7,476 nt of DNA from JALYIM01 sp040003205 (GCA_040003205.1 JBDUDA010000147.1:1-7476), one strand, 5' to 3'. Shown: positions 1-6,603, numbered from the stretch's first letter. Notes: generated from the sequence alone by a model not told the origin. Numbers and translations are program-made.

Positions 1-56
1 ACCTGCTTTTTGCCGCACTGTCAATCCGAGGGAGTCCAATATCCACTCACCGGAGA

Positions 57-139
57 TGTCATTCCGAGTAGGCGCAAGCCTGCGAGGAACCCCTATTAAC
101 GACACCACACCTGAGGCGTAGGGATCCTTCGGCTGCGCC
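57..139. repeat. Degenerate inverted repeat (interspersed intergenic element) upstream of fabD
   Basis: The left arm (71-94, beginning ggcgcaagcc) pairs imperfectly with the right arm (120-139, agggatccttcggctgcgcc), with small gaps. The left arm is preceded by TGTCATTCCGAG at 57-68. A near copy of that 12-mer, TGTCAATCCGAG, lies at 19-30 with one mismatch. The sequence style matches the second element at 6604-6713 (TGTCAT..CGAG at the outside, GAAGGATCC-like at the inside). I infer one family of interspersed palindromic repeats, of a kind common between genes in Acidobacteriota. The right arm ends six bases before the first possible fabD start codon, so a transcript reading into fabD would carry a hairpin there. 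The rest of 1-144 shows no convincing gene or promoter. Confidence 0.55.
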
Positions 140-144
140 ACATA

Positions 145-1104
145 ATGGAGACCATGACGACCTCGACTGATGCATCCCCGATTGCGCTGCTTTTCCCCGG
201 CCAAGGCTCACAGGCCGTCGGCATGGGAAAAGATTTGGCGGAGAAATACGACGTTGCCCGCCGGACGTTTGAAGAGGCCGATGAGGCGCTGGAATACAAA
301 CTGTCGCAGTTGTGCTTTGAAGGTCCCGAAGATCAGCTGAGATTAACGGAAATCACGCAGCCCGCAATCTTGACGGCTTCCGTGGCGGCATTCCGTGTCT
401 TGAAAGAAAAGAACATCCAATTCGCCTTCGTGGCCGGCCACAGCCTGGGAGAATACTCAGCTCATGTCGCTGCCGGTACGATTGATTTTGCGGACGCAGT
501 TCGCACCGTACGCAATCGCGGGAAGTACATGCAGGAGGCAGTCCCCGTCGGCGTGGGAGCCATGGCCGCCATCCTTGGACTGACACTGGAAAAGGTCACA
601 GCAATTTGCGATGACGCTGCCCAGGGAGAAGTCTGCGAACCCGCCAACATTAATTCTCCCGAGCAAATTGTGATTTCTGGTAACACTGCGGCGGTAGAAC
701 GCGCAATCAAGCTGGCCGACGAGCGCGGCGCCAAGCGCGCCAAACTGCTGCTGGTGAGCGCCCCTTTCCACTGTTCATTGATGAAGCCGGCGCAAGACCG
801 CTTAGCTGCCGATCTGCAAGCACTGAATTTGCACAAACCCACAGTTCCGGTAGTTTGCAACGTGGATGCCGCGTTCATTGACGATGCTGAACGTAGTCGC
901 GACGCGCTCATCCGGCAAGTTACGGGATCGGTGAACTGGGATGGATCCATGCGATTACTATTCTCGCAAGGAGTGCCAAAATTTATTGAGGTAGGTCCGG
1001 GGAAAGTATTGTGCGGCTTGCTGCGGCAGATTGATCGCGCGAAAACTTGTTCGAATGTTGGAGACGAGGCGTCGTTGCAGAAAACCGTGGATGGCATTCG
1101 CTGA
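145..1104 (+). CDS. fabD: Malonyl-CoA:acyl carrier protein transacylase
   Basis: FabD moves the malonyl group from CoA to the phosphopantetheine of acyl carrier protein in the cytosol, supplying the extender unit for type II fatty acid synthesis. The 319-residue length fits the family. Visible motifs are GQGSQ (19-23), the nucleophile elbow GHSLGE with catalytic Ser100, Arg125 in RNRGKYMQ, catalytic His209 in SAPFH, Gln258 in RQV, and VGPGKVL near 283-289. Ser, Arg, His and Gln all sit exactly 8 residues beyond the E. coli positions (92, 117, 201, 250), so the active site is complete. The start is uncertain: ATG 145 has no Shine-Dalgarno, while ATG 154 has GGAG at 147-150 but only a 3-nt gap. 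An inverted repeat abuts the start. The gene is convergent with the FRG gene (23-nt gap), so nothing is co-transcribed after it. Other fab genes may lie upstream, outside the window. Confidence 0.97.
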   Translation: METMTTSTDASPIALLFPGQGSQAVGMGKDLAEKYDVARRTFEEADEALEYKLSQLCFEGPEDQLRLTEITQPAILTASVAAFRVLKEKNIQFAFVAGHSLGEYSAHVAAGTIDFADAVRTVRNRGKYMQEAVPVGVGAMAAILGLTLEKVTAICDDAAQGEVCEPANINSPEQIVISGNTAAVERAIKLADERGAKRAKLLLVSAPFHCSLMKPAQDRLAADLQALNLHKPTVPVVCNVDAAFIDDAERSRDALIRQVTGSVNWDGSMRLLFSQGVPKFIEVGPGKVLCGLLRQIDRAKTCSNVGDEASLQKTVDGIR

Positions 1105-1127
1105 ACTTAGCAGGGATGCGGCAGAGA

Positions 1128-2072
1128 TTAATCTTCTCCGCTCTTAACCTTGATCTCTAAATCCAGCTTCAGTGACCTACCAAAGCCGTCGATGCCTGGG
1201 AATAGCGAGGCCCGGTGAACGTTCATCGCTCGCAAGTTTTTTAGGAACTCGATCCGCAGATTAGTCCCCAATTCAAGTTTTCGAACAACAGGTCGTGCTG
1301 GCGGTTGGGGATGGATCATCATGCTCATCAGAATCAGACCGAACGTCGCAGGATGGAAGAGTTTACAAAGAAAAACTCCCTGCTGCGCGAACATGCGCTC
1401 GTTGGCCCTGCGGGGATTTATTTTAACGATTACCGGCTGTTCTGTCTCGCGAAGCAGGCCGTTAATATATTCTGCTGAGGTTTCAGAACCATCTAGCGTC
1501 GCCGCCGGTGGTTGCGGAGGAAGGAGTTCGCGCCCTTTTCTTTCTAACCAATCCATGTCAACTGCCCATAGGGCGGAGCTGCCATCTTTTTCCTGCGTTT
1601 GCTCCTCCAGCGCGAAGAAAAGTGCCACGTAGGGAGAGGAGGTCCAATCGAGCAATCGGGTTGGCACGCCGTGATGTTGCATCAGAGCAAACCAGCTGCT
1701 TAAGTCCTCACTTGGTGGAGGATGGGCGATGTAAGAATGGGCTTGTTGCTGGAATCGAAAGAGTAGCTCACGTCCTTCAGTTTCTCGATCGAGATGATAG
1801 GAGCCGCTGCTGTTTTCCGATGAATATTCCCTTTTTACTGCAAGGTCGAGGGACGTATTTAGTAACCAAGCAGCCTCGCGTTGGCCCCGGAAGCACCAAG
1901 AGCCCTCCAACTCGCGCAGCCATATTAGAAAATCATCCCACGATGCTGCTTGTTCAGTCAGAACGAACTGAATGAACGGACCGTCGCCCAGGTACTCATC
2001 GGAGCGGGGATTCTGTTTCCAAGTGTTCAGAAATGCTTGTAACTTCTCGGACCAGTCAGCTGGCGTAGGCAT
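1128..2072 (-). CDS. FRG domain-containing protein
   Basis: This 314-residue protein has no signal peptide or clear membrane segment and is probably cytosolic. It shows the hallmarks of the FRG domain family: WCFRGQ at 59-64 (the motif that names the domain), HHGVPTRLLDWTSSPYVALFFAL around 133-155, NERMFAQQGVF around 224-234, and a C-terminal block NVHRASLFPGIDGFGRSL around 284-301. The biochemical role of FRG domains is not established. From family knowledge they recur patchily in accessory gene content, sometimes near defence or mobile loci. No toxin, nuclease or ATPase partner is visible here. The start at 2072 is the first in-frame ATG but has only a weak purine-rich leader, with no good Shine-Dalgarno. 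The gene lies 76 nt after the small membrane protein gene, so it may be read from the same transcript. The family call is firm; the function is unknown. Confidence 0.85.
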   Translation of the reverse strand: MPTPADWSEKLQAFLNTWKQNPRSDEYLGDGPFIQFVLTEQAASWDDFLIWLRELEGSWCFRGQREAAWLLNTSLDLAVKREYSSENSSGSYHLDRETEGRELLFRFQQQAHSYIAHPPPSEDLSSWFALMQHHGVPTRLLDWTSSPYVALFFALEEQTQEKDGSSALWAVDMDWLERKGRELLPPQPPAATLDGSETSAEYINGLLRETEQPVIVKINPRRANERMFAQQGVFLCKLFHPATFGLILMSMMIHPQPPARPVVRKLELGTNLRIEFLKNLRAMNVHRASLFPGIDGFGRSLKLDLEIKVKSGED

Positions 2073-2148
2073 AGCCCATTTTAGATGTGACGAACAAGGC
2101 CTGCATCAAAGTCCGCCCGAATCTTTTGACCCTCGCGGTACGTGTCGT

Positions 2149-2592
2149 TCAATAAGGCGAGAAACTCAATGTCTTGTCCGACTTCTGCACCCACACTCGC
2201 GCGTGTTCGGAGCGCTCGTTGACGATGACCTCTACAATGACTCCGCTGCCACCGCCTTTTGGATTGCCTGAGCCATGAATCTTGTGTGACTTGACCAAGC
2301 CCCATTCTCCGCCTGGACCCCAATCGCGGTAAAAATCGTTGTAAGGATATTGCTTGTATTTTTCCTGATGCTGTTGCCACTGCGGATCGTTCAGCCAGAC
2401 CCCGAACGCACTCTCATAATTCTTTTGCTGTAGCGCGTCGAAGAAGTGATCTACAGCGCGCTCTTCGGGCCAGTTGCGAAACCACCATGTCAATCCGGCC
2501 AGCAGAAGTACTATCAGCACAATCGTGAGGATCCGGTCACGCTTGCGGCGATCACGCGCCGGATCGTACTGCTTGGCATCCATGAGGGTCAT
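2149..2592 (-). CDS. Small membrane-anchored protein, probable NTF2-like domain
   Basis: This is a hypothetical protein of 147 residues. A basic N-terminus (RDRRKRDR, about 14-21) is followed by one hydrophobic segment (ILTIVLIVLLLAGLTWWF, about 22-39), predicting a single-pass anchor with the C-terminal domain outside the inner membrane. The segment after it, RAVDHFFDALQQKNYESAF (about 46-64), looks like the first helix of NTF2/SnoaL-like domains. The later stretch is beta-rich (GVIVEVIVNE, HARVWVQ). That fold is inferred from pattern only and no function follows from it. Two starts are possible, ATG 2592 and ATG 2583 (codon 4). Neither has a Shine-Dalgarno, and 2592 is chosen because it is longer and follows a candidate promoter at 2602-2629. 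The gene sits 49 nt after the permease stop, so it may be separately transcribed or form a read-through tail of the efflux operon. Confidence 0.7.
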   Translation of the reverse strand: MTLMDAKQYDPARDRRKRDRILTIVLIVLLLAGLTWWFRNWPEERAVDHFFDALQQKNYESAFGVWLNDPQWQQHQEKYKQYPYNDFYRDWGPGGEWGLVKSHKIHGSGNPKGGGSGVIVEVIVNERSEHARVWVQKSDKTLSFSPY

Positions 2593-2601
2593 AGCGTCAC
2601 T

Positions 2602-2629
2602 AGCATAATGGATTGTTGTGTCAGGTAAA
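2602..2629 (-). promoter_or_regulatory. Candidate sigma-70-type promoter for the small membrane protein gene
   Basis: On the minus strand, TTTACC (2624-2629) and TATGCT (2602-2607) are separated by 16 nt. Each matches 4 of 6 consensus bases. The predicted transcript start would be only a few bases before ATG 2592, which would give a leaderless or nearly leaderless mRNA and could explain the missing Shine-Dalgarno. The match is weak and could be chance. Confidence 0.25.
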
Positions 2630-2641
2630 AGTGCGGAAAGT

Positions 2642-3754
2642 TTACAGGGTTCGCTTGAACAGTGGGATCGCCAGCCCCAGCGTGATAACCGCGAACAGGG
2701 AGAGATACAGAATATCGGGCCAAATCGCTACGAAGCCCGTTTCTTTCAGCAGCAGCGACTTGAATCCGTGGACTGCAAATGTGAATGGATCAACGCTGGC
2801 AATCGCGCGCAGCCAAGGGGGGAATGCCTGGATGGGATAAATCGCGCCGCTGGGAAAAAAAAGCAGCGTGTTAAGGATTCCGAAAGTGGCGCGCGGCACC
2901 AGCGGATCTTCGACGCGCACCATCATGAGAAACATCATGGCGTTGAACGAAATCGCCGTGAGGACGATCATTACCAATAATCCGAGCGCGGTCGAGAAAT
3001 TGAACAGCGCGCTCACCCCGGAGAGCAACGATCCAATGACGGTAATCACCGTGCCCGTCATCACCGCCTTGATCGCGCTGGCGGCATTCAGTCCAAAGAC
3101 GAGTTCCATCTTTGTGATAGGCGTGACCAGGTAGCCTTCATGCACGCCGCGCGCTTTATCGTCTATGTAAAGCATGCCGCCGCCGATCATCACCGACATA
3201 AAAATCGCCAGCGTGATCGATCCCGGCAGCAGATATTTCATGTATTCGATATACGGATAGAGCTCGACGATCTGCAAAACGGTCTGCTGGAGCATTCGCG
3301 GCGGCACGGCGGGCGAATTTAGAGCTACCGTGATCTGCGACAGCTCTTCTTCAAGAGTTGAGCTCATGAAGTTGTCGCTGTTATCCACGATCAGCCCGAT
3401 ACGCGGCTGGTCTTGTTCGTACACCCGCCGCGAATATTGCGGAGGAACAATCACCGCCCCTTGAATCTTGCCGTTGCGCACATCTTCCATCGCGCTTTTT
3501 TCGTCACTGTAGTAAACCGGCTGGAAGGTTCGGATATTGGAGCGGACGGAATCGAAGGCTTCGCGAATTCGCAAAGCCTGTGGGCCCCCATCCTGGTCTA
3601 CGAGGCCTAGCTTGGCGTCGCGAATTTTGCCGCCGAAGGCGTTGCCAAGCACAATCAACTGCACGAGAGGAAAGATCAGAGACACCACCATCAGGGCGGG
3701 AGAGCGGAAGAACTTCCGCATCTCACGCTCGATAATCGCGAGCATACGGTTCAT
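2642..3754 (-). CDS. ABC-2 type transporter permease (YbhS/YbhR/DrrB-like)
   Basis: This is the inner-membrane subunit of the efflux cassette, 370 residues long. Its layout is typical of ABC-2 exporters with a large extracytoplasmic loop. A short basic N-terminus (IEREMRKFFRSP) precedes TM1 (about 20-40) and a soluble domain (about 45-170). Five further hydrophobic segments follow at roughly 176-198, 226-250, 256-280, 288-308 and 345-366. The stretch DKARGVHEGYLVTPITKMELVFG (about 199-221) is the cytoplasmic coupling region usual in this family. With one permease gene present, a homodimer is inferred. The start ATG (3752-3754) overlaps the ATPase stop as ATGA, and it follows only a weak G-rich leader, so translation probably depends on coupling. 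The substrate cannot be read from sequence. Linked fusion protein and regulator suggest export of a toxic small molecule or drug. E. coli YbhFSR has two permeases; here there is one. Confidence 0.92.
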   Translation of the reverse strand: MNRMLAIIEREMRKFFRSPALMVVSLIFPLVQLIVLGNAFGGKIRDAKLGLVDQDGGPQALRIREAFDSVRSNIRTFQPVYYSDEKSAMEDVRNGKIQGAVIVPPQYSRRVYEQDQPRIGLIVDNSDNFMSSTLEEELSQITVALNSPAVPPRMLQQTVLQIVELYPYIEYMKYLLPGSITLAIFMSVMIGGGMLYIDDKARGVHEGYLVTPITKMELVFGLNAASAIKAVMTGTVITVIGSLLSGVSALFNFSTALGLLVMIVLTAISFNAMMFLMMVRVEDPLVPRATFGILNTLLFFPSGAIYPIQAFPPWLRAIASVDPFTFAVHGFKSLLLKETGFVAIWPDILYLSLFAVITLGLAIPLFKRTL

Positions 3755-4791
3755 GGCTGCATCCCCGGCCGGGGAGGCATCACGAAGCTGTAGGATTTCA
3801 CCAGTTCGTCGCGCAACTGCCGTCCTGTGTAGTGGACGAATACATCATCTAGAGAAGTGTTCTGTACGGAGAGCGATTTTATAACCACGCCTGCGCGCAC
3901 CGCCTTTTCAACCAGTTCAGTAGTGGTGCGCGAACCGTCACTGGTAAGCACGCGATACATTCCCGCCCCTTCATGCTGTACAGAAGTCACGCCAGTCAGT
4001 TCATGCAGGCGGGCTTCCCAGCCCGCGGGCGCATTGTCGAAATGGGCTTCGACTACGTTGGATCCCGGCACGCTGGCTTTCAGAGCTGGCGGAGTGTCTA
4101 AGGCGACCAGCTTTCCATGATCAACAATCGCAATGCGGTCACAGAGACGGTCGGCTTCGTCCATATAATGTGTGGTGATCAGGATTGTAAGTTGGCGATG
4201 ACTCTTAATGTTGGTGAGCATCTCCCACACCGCCACGCGGGAGACCGGATCCAGCCCGGTTGTGGGCTCATCCAAAAAGAACAGTCGCGGACTATGCACC
4301 AGGCCGCGCGCGATTTCCAGCCGCCGCCGCATCCCGCCCGATAGTGTTTTCGTCTGTGCGCCGCGCCACTTGGTGAGGTCAACCAGTTCCAGCAATTCGT
4401 CCACCGCCGCCTTGCGCTTCTTCGCCGGCACATCGTAGAGCTTGGCGTATATATTCATGTTCTCTTCGATCGTAAGGTCGAGGTCGCTGGTTAGCGCCTG
4501 GGGAATGACTCCGATCACGCGGCGGACGGCGTCAGGCTCTTTCTGCACGTCGTGACCGACAATTCGGGCGTGGCCGCCGGTAATTGGAATGAGCGTAGTC
4601 ATCATTCTTATCAGGGTGGATTTACCCGCGCCATTGGGACCAAGCAATCCGAAAATTTCACCTTCTTTCACGTCGAACGAGACGTCGTCCACAGCGGTAA
4701 ACGACCCATACTTCTTCACGATGTGGTCAACCTCGATGGCGCTGACGGGAATGTTTAAATCCATCGCGTGTGATGTGGTGACCGGCGTCAT
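3751..4791 (-). CDS. ABC transporter ATP-binding protein (YbhF/DrrA-like, single NBD)
   Basis: This cytosolic ATPase energises the neighbouring permease. All nucleotide-binding motifs are intact: Walker A GPNGAGKST (51-59), Q-loop Gln98 in GVIPQ, signature LSGGM (150-154), Walker B FFLDE with Glu175, D-loop GLD (179-181) and H-loop His208. After the NBD comes a C-terminal extension (about 240-335) ending in SLDDVFVHYTGRQLRD, typical of the DrrA/YbhF-type ATPases with a DUF4162-like tail. E. coli YbhF carries two NBDs in one chain, whereas this protein has one and must dimerise. ATG 4791 overlaps the fusion-protein stop as ATGA and has GGGAG 12 nt upstream. An internal ATG at codon 10 (4764) lacks a ribosome site, so the longer start is preferred. 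The stop overlaps the permease start in the same ATGA way. Confidence 0.96.
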   Translation of the reverse strand: MTPVTTSHAMDLNIPVSAIEVDHIVKKYGSFTAVDDVSFDVKEGEIFGLLGPNGAGKSTLIRMMTTLIPITGGHARIVGHDVQKEPDAVRRVIGVIPQALTSDLDLTIEENMNIYAKLYDVPAKKRKAAVDELLELVDLTKWRGAQTKTLSGGMRRRLEIARGLVHSPRLFFLDEPTTGLDPVSRVAVWEMLTNIKSHRQLTILITTHYMDEADRLCDRIAIVDHGKLVALDTPPALKASVPGSNVVEAHFDNAPAGWEARLHELTGVTSVQHEGAGMYRVLTSDGSRTTTELVEKAVRAGVVIKSLSVQNTSLDDVFVHYTGRQLRDELVKSYSFVMPPRPGMQP

Positions 4792-5882
4792 TGATTCTGG
4801 CCACTCCCTGCGTTCGGGCTGGGCGCCACCAGGCGATACGGCGAGATCAGCACTTCCGCCGTCATCCCTGGAACGTACGCGCTGTTGGGGTTATTGAGCC
4901 GCACCTTAATGATAATTGTCTTAATGTCGCGCTTGCGCCGGCCGACATCCCGCTGCGTCGCAAAATCAGCTTCCGGAGATTTGAAAAATACTTTACCCGT
5001 GGTGATCGTGCCGCCCGGCAAACGCACTCGCAGGGCATCTCCCAGCGTGATATGGTCAGCATTGGTTTCGGGGATGGCAGCACGTACCCAGCTATCCGAA
5101 AAATCAACGATGGTGACAATCGGTTGCCCGGCAGTCAAGACCTCGCCTTCGCGCGCCGCTCTTACGGAAACAGTTCCGGAGACAGGAGCAATTATTTTCG
5201 TGTATCCCAGGCGCACCTGGGCCTGCTTCAGCATAGCCTCTGAATTTAATAACTGACCACGGGTGGATTGCACGGTACTGCGGGCCGCACTCGCTTGATA
5301 GGTGTTGGCCTGCGCCGCCTTCACGTCTGCCTCGGAAGCGCTTACCTGCTGCTTGAGCGACTCCACTAACGCCTGCTGCGCCTTCAAGTTGCTTTCTGCC
5401 TGCACGCGCTCCTGGTCTGACGTAATCCCCTGTTTCGCCAGCTCGACAACGCGGCGGCTGTCACTTTCCGTTCGTTGCAAAGTAGCCTCAGCTTGCAGCA
5501 GCTGGGCGCGCGCTGATTCCAATCGCGCCTGCGCGTTCGCCACGTAGCTGGACGTAGAACCCTGCGTAGCGCGCTCGCTGGACCGGGTTTCGGAAACTTT
5601 CGATTTCAGTCCTTCGATGGTGGCGGCGGCCGCGCGTGCTCCAGCCTCAAGCTCGGCAGGGTCGAGAATCGCGATCACGTCCCCCTGCTTGACCGCCGTC
5701 CCTTCGTCCACCAAAAGTTTGCTGATGCGGCCCGCGACCTGAGGGCTGACGATGATTTGATTGGCATCCACCGTGCCAATCAACACCATATCTTTTGAGC
5801 GGGGTGTGGACGCGAGATAGTAGATCAAGGAAATTGCCGCGATAGTACCCAGCAAAATCAGAACCCGGTTGCGCGGACTCAT
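4788..5882 (-). CDS. HlyD-family membrane fusion protein (YbhG/EmrA-like)
   Basis: This is the periplasmic adaptor that links the ABC exporter to an outer-membrane channel. It has 364 residues with an N-terminal signal-anchor (about 6-24, VLILLGTIAAISLIYYLA). The first lipoyl half is at about 41-77 (VSPQVAGRISKLLVDEGTAV), followed by a long coiled-coil hairpin at about 78-225 rich in Ala, Gln and Glu. The second lipoyl half is at about 226-262 (YTKIIAPVSGTVSVRAAREG), and a beta-barrel region follows. Near the hairpin tip lies R144-x3-L148-x6-S155, which matches the spacing of the TolC-contact RLS motif known from AcrA (R128, L132, S139). This predicts a TolC-family partner, not encoded in the window. 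ATG 5882 overlaps the TetR stop as ATGA and has the best ribosome site in the cassette. The acidic QDQE-like residues after the tip are also usual. The substrate is unknown. Confidence 0.95.
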   Translation of the reverse strand: MSPRNRVLILLGTIAAISLIYYLASTPRSKDMVLIGTVDANQIIVSPQVAGRISKLLVDEGTAVKQGDVIAILDPAELEAGARAAAATIEGLKSKVSETRSSERATQGSTSSYVANAQARLESARAQLLQAEATLQRTESDSRRVVELAKQGITSDQERVQAESNLKAQQALVESLKQQVSASEADVKAAQANTYQASAARSTVQSTRGQLLNSEAMLKQAQVRLGYTKIIAPVSGTVSVRAAREGEVLTAGQPIVTIVDFSDSWVRAAIPETNADHITLGDALRVRLPGGTITTGKVFFKSPEADFATQRDVGRRKRDIKTIIIKVRLNNPNSAYVPGMTAEVLISPYRLVAPSPNAGSGQNQ

Positions 5883-6556
5883 GAGCGCGCTCCTTTTAAG
5901 TTTCGTTTTGATTTAAATAAAGCGGCGGCGATGAAATCGAGGACTGCCGCCCGCCGCTTTGCCACCTCCTCGTTGGAGGTGGGATCCACTCCTGTCATAA
6001 ACCGCATTACAGGTGCCGAGTTGAAGTAGAAAGTAATGATCGCGACCATAGAAGTAATGAAATGCATCTCGTCAACCGCTCGAAAATCGCCCGACGCTAT
6101 CCCTTGCCGAAGCACTTCTGCAACCTGGCCAAAAATTCGACGAAAGTATTGTTTGCCGATACGCTCAAGTTGCGTCGCGCCCCCTCCGCCAGCGCGCATC
6201 AGTTCCGACTGCACAATTCGTGGATAGAGCGGGTGGCCGGCGATGTAATCGAAATGGGCGCCCGCGTAGTTGAGGATTCGATTTCGTGGAGACAAGTGTT
6301 TGTCTAGGGCCTCGCTAATACACGCCGTCAGTCCGCTAAACACATGGTCGAGCACGGCCCCATACAGCGCCTCCTTGTCCTGAAAGTAGTAATACACTAG
6401 GGCCTTGTTAACTCTCGCCGCCCGAGCGATAGAGTCAATCCTGGCTCCAGCGATGCCTTCTTGGGAGAATTCCCTGACCGCAGCGGTGAGAATGGCTGCA
6501 CGGCTTTCTACGGGACGCCCCCGGGAGCCAAGACGGCTTTTAATGAGAGACTTCAT
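5879..6556 (-). CDS. TetR/AcrR-family transcriptional repressor of the efflux cassette
   Basis: This is a cytosolic DNA-binding regulator of 225 residues, normal for TetR proteins. The N-terminal domain shows RAAILTAAVREFSQEGIAGA (about 19-38), then the helix-turn-helix IDSIARAARVNKALVYYYF (about 40-58) and KEALYGAVLDHVF, all close to the family consensus. The C-terminal ligand/dimer domain is diverged and its ligand cannot be read. It is the first cistron of a four-gene unit and overlaps the fusion-protein start by ATGA. A perfect inverted repeat sits at 6562-6583, just before its start, so negative autoregulation together with the pump genes is inferred. No Shine-Dalgarno precedes ATG 6556, and no other usable start lies before the HTH, so leaderless or short-leader translation is likely. 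The arrangement parallels E. coli CecR (YbiH) before ybhGFSR, though orthology is not shown. Confidence 0.94.
   Translation of the reverse strand: MKSLIKSRLGSRGRPVESRAAILTAAVREFSQEGIAGARIDSIARAARVNKALVYYYFQDKEALYGAVLDHVFSGLTACISEALDKHLSPRNRILNYAGAHFDYIAGHPLYPRIVQSELMRAGGGGATQLERIGKQYFRRIFGQVAEVLRQGIASGDFRAVDEMHFITSMVAIITFYFNSAPVMRFMTGVDPTSNEEVAKRRAAVLDFIAAALFKSKRNLKGARS
5890..5897 (-). promoter_or_regulatory. Strong ribosome binding site for the membrane fusion protein gene
   Basis: The minus strand reads AAAAGGAG ending 7 nt before ATG 5882, an almost ideal Shine-Dalgarno. It lies inside the last codons of the TetR gene. It stands out because the TetR, small membrane protein and fabD starts have poor or no such site. 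This suggests the pump is translated more strongly than its regulator, despite the overlapping stop and start. Confidence 0.75.
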
Positions 6557-6561
6557 GTTTA

Positions 6562-6583
6562 TAACTAATTAAACGGTTAGTTA
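6562..6583. promoter_or_regulatory. Probable TetR operator with overlapping promoter
   Basis: TAACTAA (6562-6568) and TTAGTTA (6577-6583) form perfect 7-bp inverted arms around an 8-bp centre, in an AT-rich patch unlike its surroundings. The site ends 5 bp before the TetR ATG. On the minus strand TAATCT (6583-6588) is a candidate -10 element touching the outer arm, so a bound repressor would block the promoter or transcript start. A -35 candidate ATGACA (6603-6608) matches well, but the 14-nt spacer is too short, so the -35 remains unassigned. Confidence 0.75.
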
Positions 6584-6603
6584 GATTACCACATCCCGCG
6601 AGT

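Noticed and set aside
1..120. Possible 3' end of an upstream plus-strand gene in the first bases
   Set aside because: Frames 1 and 2 stay open to about 99 and 120, but the short translations match no known C-terminus and run through the repeat. There is too little to support a gene.
462..1097. 211-residue minus-strand reading frame opposite fabD
   Set aside because: It lies entirely antisense to a clear fabD with an intact active site, and the translation shows no recognisable domain. It is a shadow of GC-rich codon structure.
1118..1141. Short inverted repeat (GCGG...CCGC around AGATTAATCT) between the convergent fabD and FRG stops
   Set aside because: The stem is interrupted, the central palindrome leaves almost no loop, and no T-run follows on either strand. 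It is too weak to call a terminator.
1508..1975. 155-residue plus-strand reading frame across the FRG gene
   Set aside because: It is antisense to the conserved FRG motifs, and its translation is low-complexity with no family resemblance.
2081..2380. 99-residue minus-strand frame that runs past the end of the small membrane protein gene, possibly a frameshifted extension
   Set aside because: Its Arg-rich translation overlaps the better-supported frame. The 147-residue protein reaches a natural end after its beta-rich region, so no frameshift is needed.
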